A DNA stretch of 64,000 nucleotides from Hoeflea sp. IMCC20628 (GTDB taxonomy: Bacteria; Pseudomonadota; Alphaproteobacteria; Rhizobiales; Rhizobiaceae): assembly GCF_001011155.1 (NCBI RefSeq), contig NZ_CP011479.1, forward strand, positions 3,614,501 through 3,678,500, written 5' to 3'. This document shows positions 46,781 to 55,318 of this stretch, piece by piece. The stretch's first letter is position 1; every line of letters begins with the position of its first letter. Position numbers and translations under genes: made by a program. Under the pieces are notes generated by a model. It was not told where the DNA came from and did not search any database. It saw only the letters and a program-made list of their open reading frames with translations.

Positions 46781-47857
46781 TCAGGCGCCTGATACCAATG
46801 TGATGTGGTTGTCCCAGGCGCGGTCATAGGTGCGGTCTGCAAAGCGGCCGGTCTCGCTGGAACTGACAAACCCGTCCGCCCGGGCCTGTATGCCGCACAC
46901 GCCGCGACCCGGTTCGACATCAATCGGATTGCCCGATTGGGTATCCAGCGTGATCGTCACACCGCTCTTGGGCGAGGTGAAGGCCAGGGTTCGGCCATCC
47001 GTGCCGATGGCGACGGAGCCGACATATTTGCCAAGCCTGACGCCGACATCATCGGGCAGTTCCACCGCGTCGATGCCGGTATCCGTCCGCAGTCTTGCAA
47101 GGACCGGAACGTCCTCGGTAATGTCGCCTTCATACTGCCCGCCAATCCAGACCTGTTGGCGCGCGTCTACCGCCATATGGCGCAGGGACAGGCGGTGCAG
47201 GGCGGGCGGCAATTCGTGCTTTGACAGCAATGCCCCGTCTTCGGAAGACACGAACGCAATCGACGGCTTCATGGTCGCAAGATTGAGCTTTTCGCGACCA
47301 AAATCCGGATGGGTCTTGATGCCGCCATTGGCGACACACAGGGTTTTTGCATCGGGCATCATCAGGACCTCGTGCGGACCGACGCCAAAAGAGGCAAATT
47401 CGCCAAGTCGGGCAAAACCGTTGGTGGCGTCATAGACGCCGATGATGCCATCGCCTGTGTCAAAGGCGTTTTCGGCGGCATAGAGCAAGCGACCATCGCC
47501 GGAAAACGCGCCATGGCCGTAAAAATGCCGGTCTGCGGGGGTGTGAAACAGCACAGGCTCGGACCGACCATCCTTGCTGAATCCGATGGCAAAGTTTCCG
47601 GGACGGCGGGCAAAGGCGACGAGCCAGTTCGAATTGCCGGCATTGGCGAAGCCGTGGCCCCTGCCCGGAAGTGGATTTTCCGAGACCAGTCCGCCATCCT
47701 TGTCGAGAATGGCAACACCATAGCCGCCCGCATCCTTGTATGCTGCCGCATAGAACAGATCGGAACTGGCGAGCCGCGCCGCCGAAGCCGGCGTCAGGGC
47801 GGCAGCCCAGGCAAGACCGGCACCGATCAAAAATGACCGCCGTTCGATGAGCAACAT
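46781..47857 (-). CDS. Periplasmic DUF1513 beta-propeller-type protein
   Basis: 358 residues with a twin-arginine-like signal (RRSFLIGAGLAWAAALTPAS). Repeating strands such as GYGVAILDKDG, GHGFANAGNSNWLVAFARRP and VGPHEVLMMPDAKTLCVANG suggest a seven-bladed propeller; these fit DUF1513, commonly last in imelysin operons. It starts 2 nt after the imelysin stop. Role in iron use is inferred from context only. Confidence 0.8.
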   Translation of the reverse strand: MLLIERRSFLIGAGLAWAAALTPASAARLASSDLFYAAAYKDAGGYGVAILDKDGGLVSENPLPGRGHGFANAGNSNWLVAFARRPGNFAIGFSKDGRSEPVLFHTPADRHFYGHGAFSGDGRLLYAAENAFDTGDGIIGVYDATNGFARLGEFASFGVGPHEVLMMPDAKTLCVANGGIKTHPDFGREKLNLATMKPSIAFVSSEDGALLSKHELPPALHRLSLRHMAVDARQQVWIGGQYEGDITEDVPVLARLRTDTGIDAVELPDDVGVRLGKYVGSVAIGTDGRTLAFTSPKSGVTITLDTQSGNPIDVEPGRGVCGIQARADGFVSSSETGRFADRTYDRAWDNHITLVSGA

Positions 47858-47859
47858 GG

Positions 47860-48972
47860 TCAGTCCCCGTCGCCAAAGGAGAAGCCGGCGCTCAATCCTG
47901 CTGCGGCGGAGACTTCACCGTCGAGCCGCTGAATAACACTTCGAATGGCAACCTGCAGATATTCGAGGCGCTTACGGGTGACATCATCGGCCAGTAGGGC
48001 TTCGACGCCAGCATCAAAACTGTTGGCAGTCTTGATTGTCTGCTCGATCTCGAACCGAACTTCGCTGGCAAGCTTGGTGGCGTCATAGGTCAGTGCGCGT
48101 TCAATGCCGCTTTCGTTGAACAGACGCTCGATTGACGCCAGATTTGCGGCGATAGAAGCCATGGTGAGCCCGGCGCGCCGGTAGATCGCGGTCTTTGGCA
48201 ATCCGTTCTTTTTCGCTGTTCCGAGAAAGTTTCCGATGCGCACATCGCGAACGTGTTCAAGACCATGGATCATGGTGCCGAGCAATTGCGACAGAGCCTC
48301 GTGAGAATCGCGCAGAACCGGGTTGTCCGGCCCGGGGTTCATCCAGATCGATGCGATGCCCTTGTCATCAGCCCAAGCGGCGTCGAGTTCGGCGCCGATG
48401 TTCTGAAGGTTTTGCGCAGCCAGGTCGATGTAGCGGCAGCGCGATTGCCCCTTTTGTGCGTCGGTGAGCACAGCAGAGCCATCGCCATTCAAAGCGAATT
48501 CGAGTCCGCCCAGACCCTGGATGGCGACGCTCTTGCCCTGCAAGTCCTCAAGCGTCCACCCAAGCGCCTCATCGCCGGCCAGAACCGCTTGCACCTGGCG
48601 CAATCCCGTGCCCTTGCGGTCGGGATAAAACAGCACCCGCTCAAAGCGGTTGTCAGCACTGACCGGTCCAAACCGGACAATCTCGATTGCCGACCAGGAC
48701 AGGACCGTGTCGGCAAAGGCGTTGCGTGCCGCGTCGAGCGATTCGGAGCCGGGAGACTTGCAAAGCTGTTGCGCCACCTCAACCAGCCTGTCGCTCGAGG
48801 CATGGAACGCGGCATAACCGGGACGGACGAAGGAGTTGACGGTACCAGCCATGATCTCCCGCGTCTGTGACAACGGTAGATCACTCTGCGCGGCGGCTGA
48901 CCCCACCATCAGCGGCGCCACGCAGATAGCTGTAGCCATCGCACATCTGCTCAGAAAGAATTTCGGTGTCAT
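47860..48972 (-). CDS. Imelysin-family periplasmic protein (second copy)
   Basis: 370 residues from the ATG at 48972, where a signal peptide begins (MTPKFFLSRCAMATAICVAP, cleavage near AAAQ). An imelysin-type helical protein: RFGPVSADNRFERVLFYPDR, LGGLEFALNGDGSA, SHEALSQLLGTMIHGLEHVR. The GxHxxE motif seen in the first imelysin is replaced around LGGLEFAL, where the His is absent. Likely an iron-handling periplasmic protein; downstream of the di-heme gene. Confidence 0.82.
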   Translation of the reverse strand: MTPKFFLSRCAMATAICVAPLMVGSAAAQSDLPLSQTREIMAGTVNSFVRPGYAAFHASSDRLVEVAQQLCKSPGSESLDAARNAFADTVLSWSAIEIVRFGPVSADNRFERVLFYPDRKGTGLRQVQAVLAGDEALGWTLEDLQGKSVAIQGLGGLEFALNGDGSAVLTDAQKGQSRCRYIDLAAQNLQNIGAELDAAWADDKGIASIWMNPGPDNPVLRDSHEALSQLLGTMIHGLEHVRDVRIGNFLGTAKKNGLPKTAIYRRAGLTMASIAANLASIERLFNESGIERALTYDATKLASEVRFEIEQTIKTANSFDAGVEALLADDVTRKRLEYLQVAIRSVIQRLDGEVSAAAGLSAGFSFGDGD

Positions 48973-49018
48973 CGGGTATCCATTCTCACCGGCGTCAGCG
49001 GCTGGAGTTTCGGGTTGG

Positions 49019-50623
49019 TCACAACGAGTTGAGAAATGCGACGAGCGCATCCCGGTCCGCCTGCTCAAGTCCGGCAAAACCATCCCGCGCATTCTGCGCC
49101 TCGCCACCGTGCCAGAGGATGGCTTCGGTCAGATTGCGGGCGCGTCCGTCATGCAGGAAAAAGGTATGGTCGTTGACGATCTCGGTCAAACCGGTGCCCC
49201 AGAGCGGCGGGGTGCGCCATTCAGTGCCATCAGCGATGCCCACCTGCTGACCATCCGCCAGTCCTTCACCCATATCGTGCAGCAGGAAATCGGAATAGGG
49301 CCAGATCAACTGGAACCTATGCGCCGGATTGGCCGCCTTGCGCGATGTTACGTATTTCGGCACATGGCAGCTGGTGCAGCCGAGCGAATAGAACACCTGC
49401 TTGCCGGCCAGCACCTGAGCATCATCGACGCCACGACGCGCCGGCACAGCCAGATTCTGCGAATAGAAGGTCACCAGCTCCAGCACCGGGTCCGGCGCCT
49501 CACTGTCACCGAGATCGAGCTGGATGCCCACCGGCAACTCCATGCATTCGGTCTGCGACGGCATGCAATCGCCATGGCCTGCGGGCACATCGGGGGTGGA
49601 AATGCCGATGTCTCCGGCAAACGCGGTGGAAGACTGCTGGCGCACGGTGGCATTCTGCGCCTTCCAGCCGAAGCGCCCGATGGCGATATCGCCGGTGGCA
49701 GGATCCCTTGCCAGGGCAACGCGGCCTGAGACGCCATCGCCGTCGCGATCATCCGGATCAGCATGGACCAGAATATCGGCGGGATGAATGGCCTCGATCA
49801 GTCCCATGCCGGTCATCGGCGGGGTCATCCGCGCCGACAGGGTGGTTTCCGGATCGAGCGGGCCATAGCCCAGATCGGCAACGCTGTAGGACGGCTTGCG
49901 CAGCGAAACGACCGTACCGTCGTCCAGGCTGACCAGCTGTTCTTCATAGTCAATGACCATGCGGCCTTCGGACTTCAGTCCGGGAACCGCCAGGTCCTGC
50001 ATCTGCCCGCCATAGACAGGGTCGGGCAGCGACGCGGCCAGATAGCTCTCCAGCGCATGGCGCTCTTCATCGGTTCTGGCTGGCCGGGCAAGCCTCAGGA
50101 ACATCGAGGTGGCGTCTGCCGCCCCTTCGGGAGGATGGCCACGGCCGTCCTTGATGTGGCAGCTTTGGCAGGCGCGCGCATTGAACAATGGCCCCAAACC
50201 GTCAGACGCCAGCGTCGAGGAAGGCGAGGATACCCAGAGCTTGCGAAACAGCGCATTGCCGAGCTTGAAGGTCTCTTCTTCCTTGAAGGTCAGATTGGCG
50301 TTGAAATGCGACAGCGAATCCCGGTTGACCATTTTGGTCGAGGTACCGGCACCGCCCTGTTTGGCCTCGAATTTTTCTGCAGCTTCAAACGTGGTCGTCG
50401 GCTCGACAACCCGCTCCACCCTCTTGCGGTCCTTGCCGGAGAGATCATCACGGGTGTGCGGCAGCCCGGCAAGATCATCGGCCATCGTCGAGCCCACCAG
50501 GCTCATGACCAGACCAAGGGCCAGAATGCCACAGACCGCAGGCGGCAGCTTTTGCGCCGCAGGCGCGCCAATTTGCTGTGCCGGAATCACGCTCAATTCC
50601 GGCACCTGTCTGTCAACGGTCAT
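49019..50623 (-). CDS. Di-heme oxidoreductase-like periplasmic cytochrome
   Basis: 534 residues from the ATG at 50623 (MTVDRQVPELSVIPAQQIGA), with GAAGAGA upstream; a hydrophobic export segment follows (VCGILALGLVMSLVGSTMA). Two c-type heme sites: CQSCH (ARACQSCHIKDGRGHPP) and CTSCH (SLGCTSCHVPKYV). Matches the putative thiol/di-heme oxidoreductase family adjacent to imelysins, which resembles MauG/cytochrome c peroxidases. The start of the next imelysin lies 46 nt after it. It may oxidise iron or pass electrons in uptake (inference). Confidence 0.85.
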   Translation of the reverse strand: MTVDRQVPELSVIPAQQIGAPAAQKLPPAVCGILALGLVMSLVGSTMADDLAGLPHTRDDLSGKDRKRVERVVEPTTTFEAAEKFEAKQGGAGTSTKMVNRDSLSHFNANLTFKEEETFKLGNALFRKLWVSSPSSTLASDGLGPLFNARACQSCHIKDGRGHPPEGAADATSMFLRLARPARTDEERHALESYLAASLPDPVYGGQMQDLAVPGLKSEGRMVIDYEEQLVSLDDGTVVSLRKPSYSVADLGYGPLDPETTLSARMTPPMTGMGLIEAIHPADILVHADPDDRDGDGVSGRVALARDPATGDIAIGRFGWKAQNATVRQQSSTAFAGDIGISTPDVPAGHGDCMPSQTECMELPVGIQLDLGDSEAPDPVLELVTFYSQNLAVPARRGVDDAQVLAGKQVFYSLGCTSCHVPKYVTSRKAANPAHRFQLIWPYSDFLLHDMGEGLADGQQVGIADGTEWRTPPLWGTGLTEIVNDHTFFLHDGRARNLTEAILWHGGEAQNARDGFAGLEQADRDALVAFLNSL

Positions 50624-50639
50624 TTCAGTCTCTTCGGGT

Positions 50640-51122
50640 TCAGGTCGCGTCGGCCGATGCGGCGTTGAGCTGACCATATTTCTGCTCCCCGAGATCGCCG
50701 AGAAGCTTGAGTTGTGTTTCGAGGAAGTCGATGTGACCTTCCTCCTCGGCAATTAGGGCCTCAAACAGGTTCTTGCTGACATAGTCGCCTTCCTTCTCGC
50801 AGACATCGCGCGATTTGGTGTAGGCGGTCCAGGCATCCTGCTCGCCAGCCAGATCACTCTCGAGCACTTCCTTGATATTCTGGCCAATTCTAAGCGGCGC
50901 GACGTTCTGCAGATTGGGAAAGCCATCGAGGAATATGATCCGCTCGATAATCTTGTCGGCATGCTGCATCTCCTCGATGCTCTCGGCGCGCTCCTTGGCA
51001 GCAAGCTTGGTATAGCCCCAATCGTCAAGAAGCCGGTAGTGAAGCCAGTACTGGTTGACGGCACCCAACTCCATGAATAGCGCTTCGTTGAGGCAATCGA
51101 TGACTTTCTGACTTCGTTTCAT
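50640..51122 (-). CDS. bfr: Bacterioferritin
   Basis: 160 residues from the ATG at 51122, the normal length. Ferroxidase residues are in [20 protein letters not shown] and [20 protein letters not shown], with the heme ligand Met52, then [20 protein letters not shown] and [12 protein letters not shown]. It stores iron as a 24-mer with heme at subunit pairs. Paired with bfd directly upstream. Confidence 0.95.
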   Translation of the reverse strand: MKRSQKVIDCLNEALFMELGAVNQYWLHYRLLDDWGYTKLAAKERAESIEEMQHADKIIERIIFLDGFPNLQNVAPLRIGQNIKEVLESDLAGEQDAWTAYTKSRDVCEKEGDYVSKNLFEALIAEEEGHIDFLETQLKLLGDLGEQKYGQLNAASADAT

Positions 51123-51169
51123 GATCGTGCAGCTTCCTGATGGTGAAAATGACAGTCCATTTTGCACGA

Positions 51170-51484
51170 CTAGGCCGCAACTTGCGACCTCCTTTTTCCA
51201 GCATTCTTTCTTGCCGTCTCAACACGCCGGCGTTGGTCGGCGATACGCTTGAGCAAATCGACCACGCGCGGCGCCGGGCTTTCCATCACAGCGTGATAGC
51301 GCTCGGTGGTTTCGACGATGATGTCGATGACGCCCGGAAAGCAGCCGCAACACTTGCCGCGGGCGCTGACCGCCTGAAACACCTTTCCCGGTGTAATCAA
51401 TTGCCATTCATCGACATTGAGGAAATCAGTGACGACTTCCTCAATGTCTTTCCGGGAAACGATGTTGCAACTGCAAACGATCAT
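51170..51484 (-). CDS. bfd: Bacterioferritin-associated ferredoxin Bfd
   Basis: 104 residues. 2Fe-2S ligands C4 and C6 ([10 protein letters not shown]) and C45/C48 in [17 protein letters not shown]. It delivers electrons to bacterioferritin to release stored iron. At 104 residues it is longer than the enteric form (64), with a basic C-terminal tail ([20 protein letters not shown]) that is unusual. It precedes bfr by 47 nt. Confidence 0.9.
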   Translation of the reverse strand: MIVCSCNIVSRKDIEEVVTDFLNVDEWQLITPGKVFQAVSARGKCCGCFPGVIDIIVETTERYHAVMESPAPRVVDLLKRIADQRRRVETARKNAGKRRSQVAA

Positions 51485-51512
51485 GGCCTTTGTCTTTCCA
51501 AAACGCCGGGGA

Positions 51513-52787
51513 CTACTGGAAGACTGCGTCCGGGCTGTCGAGGCTGTCGGACCCTTCCAGCTCGATGGTTCCCAGATCCAGTGCGGTGATGGCGCGCTCG
51601 ATCGAGCGGGTCTGCTTGATCAGGCCGTCAATCGCCGCCTGAACCGTGGCGTTACCTTCGTCATTGCCGGTGGCAATCATCTGATCATAGGCCTCGACAT
51701 TTTCTGCACGGTCGACCATGGCTTCCATCGCCGCGACGGTGGTGTCGAGATCAGCCGACAATTCGCCGGCAATGGCCGGATCCTTTGCCTCGACCAGATC
51801 GGCAAGCGACGGGCCGGCCAGTTCCGAACCATCGGGCCGGGTGTAAGTACCGGTGTAGGCGGTCTGGATGCCGACGGCATCATAGCGGTGTGAATTGTGG
51901 GTGTTGTCGGAAAAACAGTCATGTTCTTCTTCCGGATCACCCAGCAGCAGGCCGAGCTTCATGCGTTCACCGGCCAGTTCGCCATAAGACAGCGATCCCA
52001 TGCCGGTAAGAATGGTCGAAAGCCCGCCGGCAGCGCCTTTTTCTTCAAGCGCTGTCCGTGCTGCCCCGCCGGCTTTCCAGTTGGCGGCCATCTCCTCGAG
52101 ATCAGCAACCAGCAGGTCACTGGCTGAGCCGAGGTAATCACGACGGCGATCGCAATGGCCGTTGGTGCAGTACTCAAGGCTGTAGTCGGTCGCAGGACGG
52201 TTGCCCGCGCCCGGACCGTTGCCGTTGAGGTCCTGACCCCAGAGCAGGAATTCGATGGCGTGGTAGCCGGACGCGACATTGGCTTCGATGCCGCCCGCTT
52301 CCTGCAAGGTTTCCGAAATCAATTCCGGGGTGATCTTGCTGGCGTCAACCGTCTTGCCGTTGATCTTGATGGAAGGATTGGCGATGACATTGGCTGAATA
52401 GAGCGAGTTCTGATCGCTTTCCGCGCCGTAGCTTTCGTCGACATAATCGATCAGGCCCTCGTCAAGCGGCCAGGCGTTGACCCGTCCTTCCCAGTCATCG
52501 ACGATGGCGTTGCCGAAACGGTAAACCTCTGTCTGCTGATAGGGAACCCGCGATGCCAGCCAGGCTTCCTTGGCTGCTTCAAGCGTTATATCATCGGGAT
52601 TGGCCAGAAAAGCTTCGATGGCCGCATCCAGATCCTTTGCGGTCATCAGCGCATCATCGAATTTCGCCTCGGCGATATCGGCATAATGCGCGACCACAGC
52701 CTCAGGCGTCACATCGGCCACCGCAGCCGTCGTCAAGGCCGTGGAAGCCAAAAGGCCAATTCCGAGCAGATGTGCGAAATTCTTCAT
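51513..52787 (-). CDS. Imelysin-family iron-regulated protein
   Basis: 424 residues from the ATG at 52787, with AGGAG upstream (a TTG start 9 nt earlier is possible). Signal peptide MKNFAHLLGIGLLASTALTT with cleavage near AVAD. Imelysin motifs: SGYHAIEFLLWGQDLNG (GxHxxE), VYRFGNAIVDDWEGRVNAWP and TGMGSLSYGELAGERMKLGL. Related to cyanobacterial IrpA and EfeO, and expected in the periplasm with a role in iron uptake. Confidence 0.9.
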   Translation of the reverse strand: MKNFAHLLGIGLLASTALTTAAVADVTPEAVVAHYADIAEAKFDDALMTAKDLDAAIEAFLANPDDITLEAAKEAWLASRVPYQQTEVYRFGNAIVDDWEGRVNAWPLDEGLIDYVDESYGAESDQNSLYSANVIANPSIKINGKTVDASKITPELISETLQEAGGIEANVASGYHAIEFLLWGQDLNGNGPGAGNRPATDYSLEYCTNGHCDRRRDYLGSASDLLVADLEEMAANWKAGGAARTALEEKGAAGGLSTILTGMGSLSYGELAGERMKLGLLLGDPEEEHDCFSDNTHNSHRYDAVGIQTAYTGTYTRPDGSELAGPSLADLVEAKDPAIAGELSADLDTTVAAMEAMVDRAENVEAYDQMIATGNDEGNATVQAAIDGLIKQTRSIERAITALDLGTIELEGSDSLDSPDAVFQ

Positions 52788-52819
52788 GGGTAACAATACT
52801 CCTGAGATTACAATTTCAT

Positions 52820-53350
52820 TCAGTGAAGCGACGCACTCATGTGAGCTGCGGTCAAGGTTGAGCGGACATTGATATCGACAATGGCGCTCAGCGGAATCGG
52901 TGTGAGTTTGTGACTGTGACCAAGCAGGATCGCTGCATAGGCGCTGGCGCGGTCAACCACGTCGGCGCAGGCGTCGGTGCAGGTCAGCATTCGAGCTGAT
53001 TGCACCATTGCCTGCTCGTCGCCATTCTGCGCGCCGGCGACCATGCCAAGCACAAGACATTCATCGCGGCACAGATGACCGGCGCCCGGCTTGTAGAATC
53101 GCAACGGGCAGGTGGCGCAGGCGCCAAGCTGGCGGACCAATGCCGCCATCACATCAAGCGCATGACCGCCATCAATGGCGCCAAGCGCGCTGGCATGGGC
53201 ACTCCAGGCTGCGTCCCAGTAACGTGAATCGGAATGAGCCAGACCGGCCACCCAGTTGCGGTATCCGTTGACGACCAGATTTTCCGGCTTCCGGCGCAAA
53301 TACGCCGCTGCCGGACAGTCACCACACGTGTCTTGTTGCATCCGCGCCAT
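52820..53350 (-). CDS. Cys-rich protein of unknown function, first gene of the iron operon
   Basis: 176 residues from the ATG at 53350 (MARMQQDTCGDCPAAAYLRR), with GGAG 8 nt upstream. No signal peptide. Nine Cys in pairs: TCGDC, ACATC, LCRDEC and TCTDAC, with a His near each end (AHSDSRY, GHSHKL). This may bind a metal or an iron-sulphur cluster. It lies directly downstream of an iron control element and ahead of the imelysin gene, so iron-related function is likely. I recognise no family. Confidence 0.65.
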   Translation of the reverse strand: MARMQQDTCGDCPAAAYLRRKPENLVVNGYRNWVAGLAHSDSRYWDAAWSAHASALGAIDGGHALDVMAALVRQLGACATCPLRFYKPGAGHLCRDECLVLGMVAGAQNGDEQAMVQSARMLTCTDACADVVDRASAYAAILLGHSHKLTPIPLSAIVDINVRSTLTAAHMSASLH

Positions 53351-53417
53351 TTCAACTCCACATTCCAAACATGAGGTTTTCGGTAATGTATTTTTAAAGT
53401 GGAGTCAAACAGTATAG

Positions 53418-53434
53418 TTTAGAATGAATCCAAA
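53418..53434. promoter_or_regulatory. Iron control element (Irr box)-like site
   Basis: TTTAGAATGAATCCAAA matches 16 of 17 positions of the Irr-type ICE consensus TTTRGAAYNRTTCYAAA as I remember it; the single mismatch is A for T at position 11. It lies 68 nt upstream of the Cys-rich gene start on one side and 217 nt before cydD on the other. Irr binding would repress or activate the iron operon according to heme/iron status. Confidence 0.6.
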
Positions 53435-53650
53435 CAACGACCGTCCATTTCATCATCCTCCCAGATCCATTTCAGGCACTGAAATGACGGGACGCTTCAG
53501 GACAAAAGGGAAGAATTCCAGCCGTACTTGTCCCGGACGGGATGATCCAGCGTCACCATGTCGCGTTCGGGGTGGCCAACTTGTGCCGCGCAGATGCTAC
53601 ATCGACACGAGCGGCCATTCCGCATCCTGGAGACACCCTTGACTGCAGAC

Positions 53651-55318
53651 ATGACCGATCAACCGGATGCGCACCCTCATACTGACCAGCACACGCTGGA
53701 TCAGTTGATCGGCGTTTCAGCGACCCAAGTGCGCATCGCCTCGGCGCTTTCGGTCGCGTCGTCGCTGATCTGGCCGGTACAGGCCTGGATTGTTGCGATG
53801 GCGATTGCCGGCCTGCTGGCGCCCGGAACTGGCCCCGGACCCGTTGGGGCCGCCGCGACTTTCATCGGACTCGGATTGCTGCGGGCACTGCTGAATTATC
53901 ATGCAGAAGGGCTGCTGTTTGCCGCCGGAACGAAAATCGTGACCAATGCGCGGACCGAGATCGTGCGGCGCGAGATGCGGACAACAGGAAATGGCAACGC
54001 CGCCTCCATCGCTGCACTGGCCAGCGAAAAGCTTGATGTGCTTGCGCCCTATATCGCCCGCTACGCGCCGGCGCGTGCCCGGGTAATGAGTGTGCCGCTG
54101 GTCATTCTGGCCTTGAGTTTCTGGTTTTCCTGGGCTGTCGGAATTGTGCTGATGATCACCGGGCCGCTGATCCCGGTGTTCATGGCGCTGGTCGGAATGG
54201 CAGCCAAAGAAGCAAGTCAGCGGCAGATGGCCGACATTGGCTCACTCAATGATCTGTTGATTGAACGGCTGTCGGCGCTGGTCGACATAAGGTTGCTCGA
54301 CGCCGGCGCAACAGTGATCGCGGATTTTTCCACTGCAGCTGACGGGCTCAGGGCCCGGACCATGAACGTGTTGCGGATCGCCTTCCTGTCTTCGACCGTG
54401 CTGGAACTTTTCGCCGCGATTGGCGTGGCGATGGTCGCCGTCTTTGTCGGCTTTACCTTGCTCGGGTCGCTCTCGTTCGGTTCCTATTCGGCACCGCTGA
54501 CCCCTGCAGCCGGGATCTTCCTGTTGCTGCTGGCGCCCGATTTCTATCAGCCCTTGCGGGATGTGTCGGCGGCCTGGCACGACAAGGCGGCGGCCCTGGC
54601 CGTGGCCGGTGAACTGGGCGCATGGCGATCGCAGGCGCCTGCGACACTTGTCGGCCAGGGAGCAAAGGTTGGGCCACTTGCCGGACCGGTGGAGATCATT
54701 CTGCGCGGCGTTGCCGTGCGAGCCGGCAATCATCTGATCCGCTATCCGGACATGACCATCCGGACAGGCGAAACCGTCGCCCTGATGGGGGCTTCGGGTG
54801 CGGGCAAGACGACGCTGCTCAAGCTCTTGGCCGGCCTGTCGACACCGGATGAAGGCCAGATCCTCGTCTGCGGCCAAAACCTTGATGCCGGAACTGCCGA
54901 TGCCTGGCGGGCCCGGTTGGGCTGGATGCCGCAGGCGCCGCATTTTCTCAACACCAGCCTGGCGCAAAATGTCAGCCTGGGCCAGGCGGGTGATCTGGAC
55001 GAAGCCCTGCGTGCGGCGTCAGTCGATGATGTGGTCGCCGCGCTGCCGGGCGGGCGATCGGCTCGGCTGGGAGAAACCGGCGGCGGGTTGTCGGGCGGCG
55101 AGGCGCGGCGCCTCACCCTGGCACGGGCCATCTTTTCCCGGCCCGATGTGTTGCTGGCCGACGAACCGACGGCCGATCTCGACGCCGCCACAGCTCAGAC
55201 GGTGATGGCCGGGCTGGACACGCTGACGAAGCGCGGAAGCAGCCTGATTGTCGCCACACATGACCCCGTCCTTGCTGCCCGGATGGACCGGACAATCATG
55301 ATCGGCGACGCAGCATGA
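53651..55318 (+). CDS. cydD: Cysteine/glutathione exporter subunit CydD
   Basis: 555 residues from the ATG at 53651; a TTG at 53639 with GGAGA 5 nt upstream is an alternative and adds 4 residues. Six membrane helices then the ABC domain: Walker A GASGAGKTTLLKLLAG, signature GGGLSGGEARRLTLARAIFS and Walker B VLLADEPTADLD. With CydC it exports reduced thiols, needed for heme loading of cytochrome bd. Overlaps cydC by 4 nt. Confidence 0.92.
   Translation: MTDQPDAHPHTDQHTLDQLIGVSATQVRIASALSVASSLIWPVQAWIVAMAIAGLLAPGTGPGPVGAAATFIGLGLLRALLNYHAEGLLFAAGTKIVTNARTEIVRREMRTTGNGNAASIAALASEKLDVLAPYIARYAPARARVMSVPLVILALSFWFSWAVGIVLMITGPLIPVFMALVGMAAKEASQRQMADIGSLNDLLIERLSALVDIRLLDAGATVIADFSTAADGLRARTMNVLRIAFLSSTVLELFAAIGVAMVAVFVGFTLLGSLSFGSYSAPLTPAAGIFLLLLAPDFYQPLRDVSAAWHDKAAALAVAGELGAWRSQAPATLVGQGAKVGPLAGPVEIILRGVAVRAGNHLIRYPDMTIRTGETVALMGASGAGKTTLLKLLAGLSTPDEGQILVCGQNLDAGTADAWRARLGWMPQAPHFLNTSLAQNVSLGQAGDLDEALRAASVDDVVAALPGGRSARLGETGGGLSGGEARRLTLARAIFSRPDVLLADEPTADLDAATAQTVMAGLDTLTKRGSSLIVATHDPVLAARMDRTIMIGDAA

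Noticed and set aside
53435-53650. FNR/FixK box for cydDCABX
   Set aside because: I looked for TTGAT-N4-ATCAA in this upstream region and in 56989-57137 and found no acceptable match.
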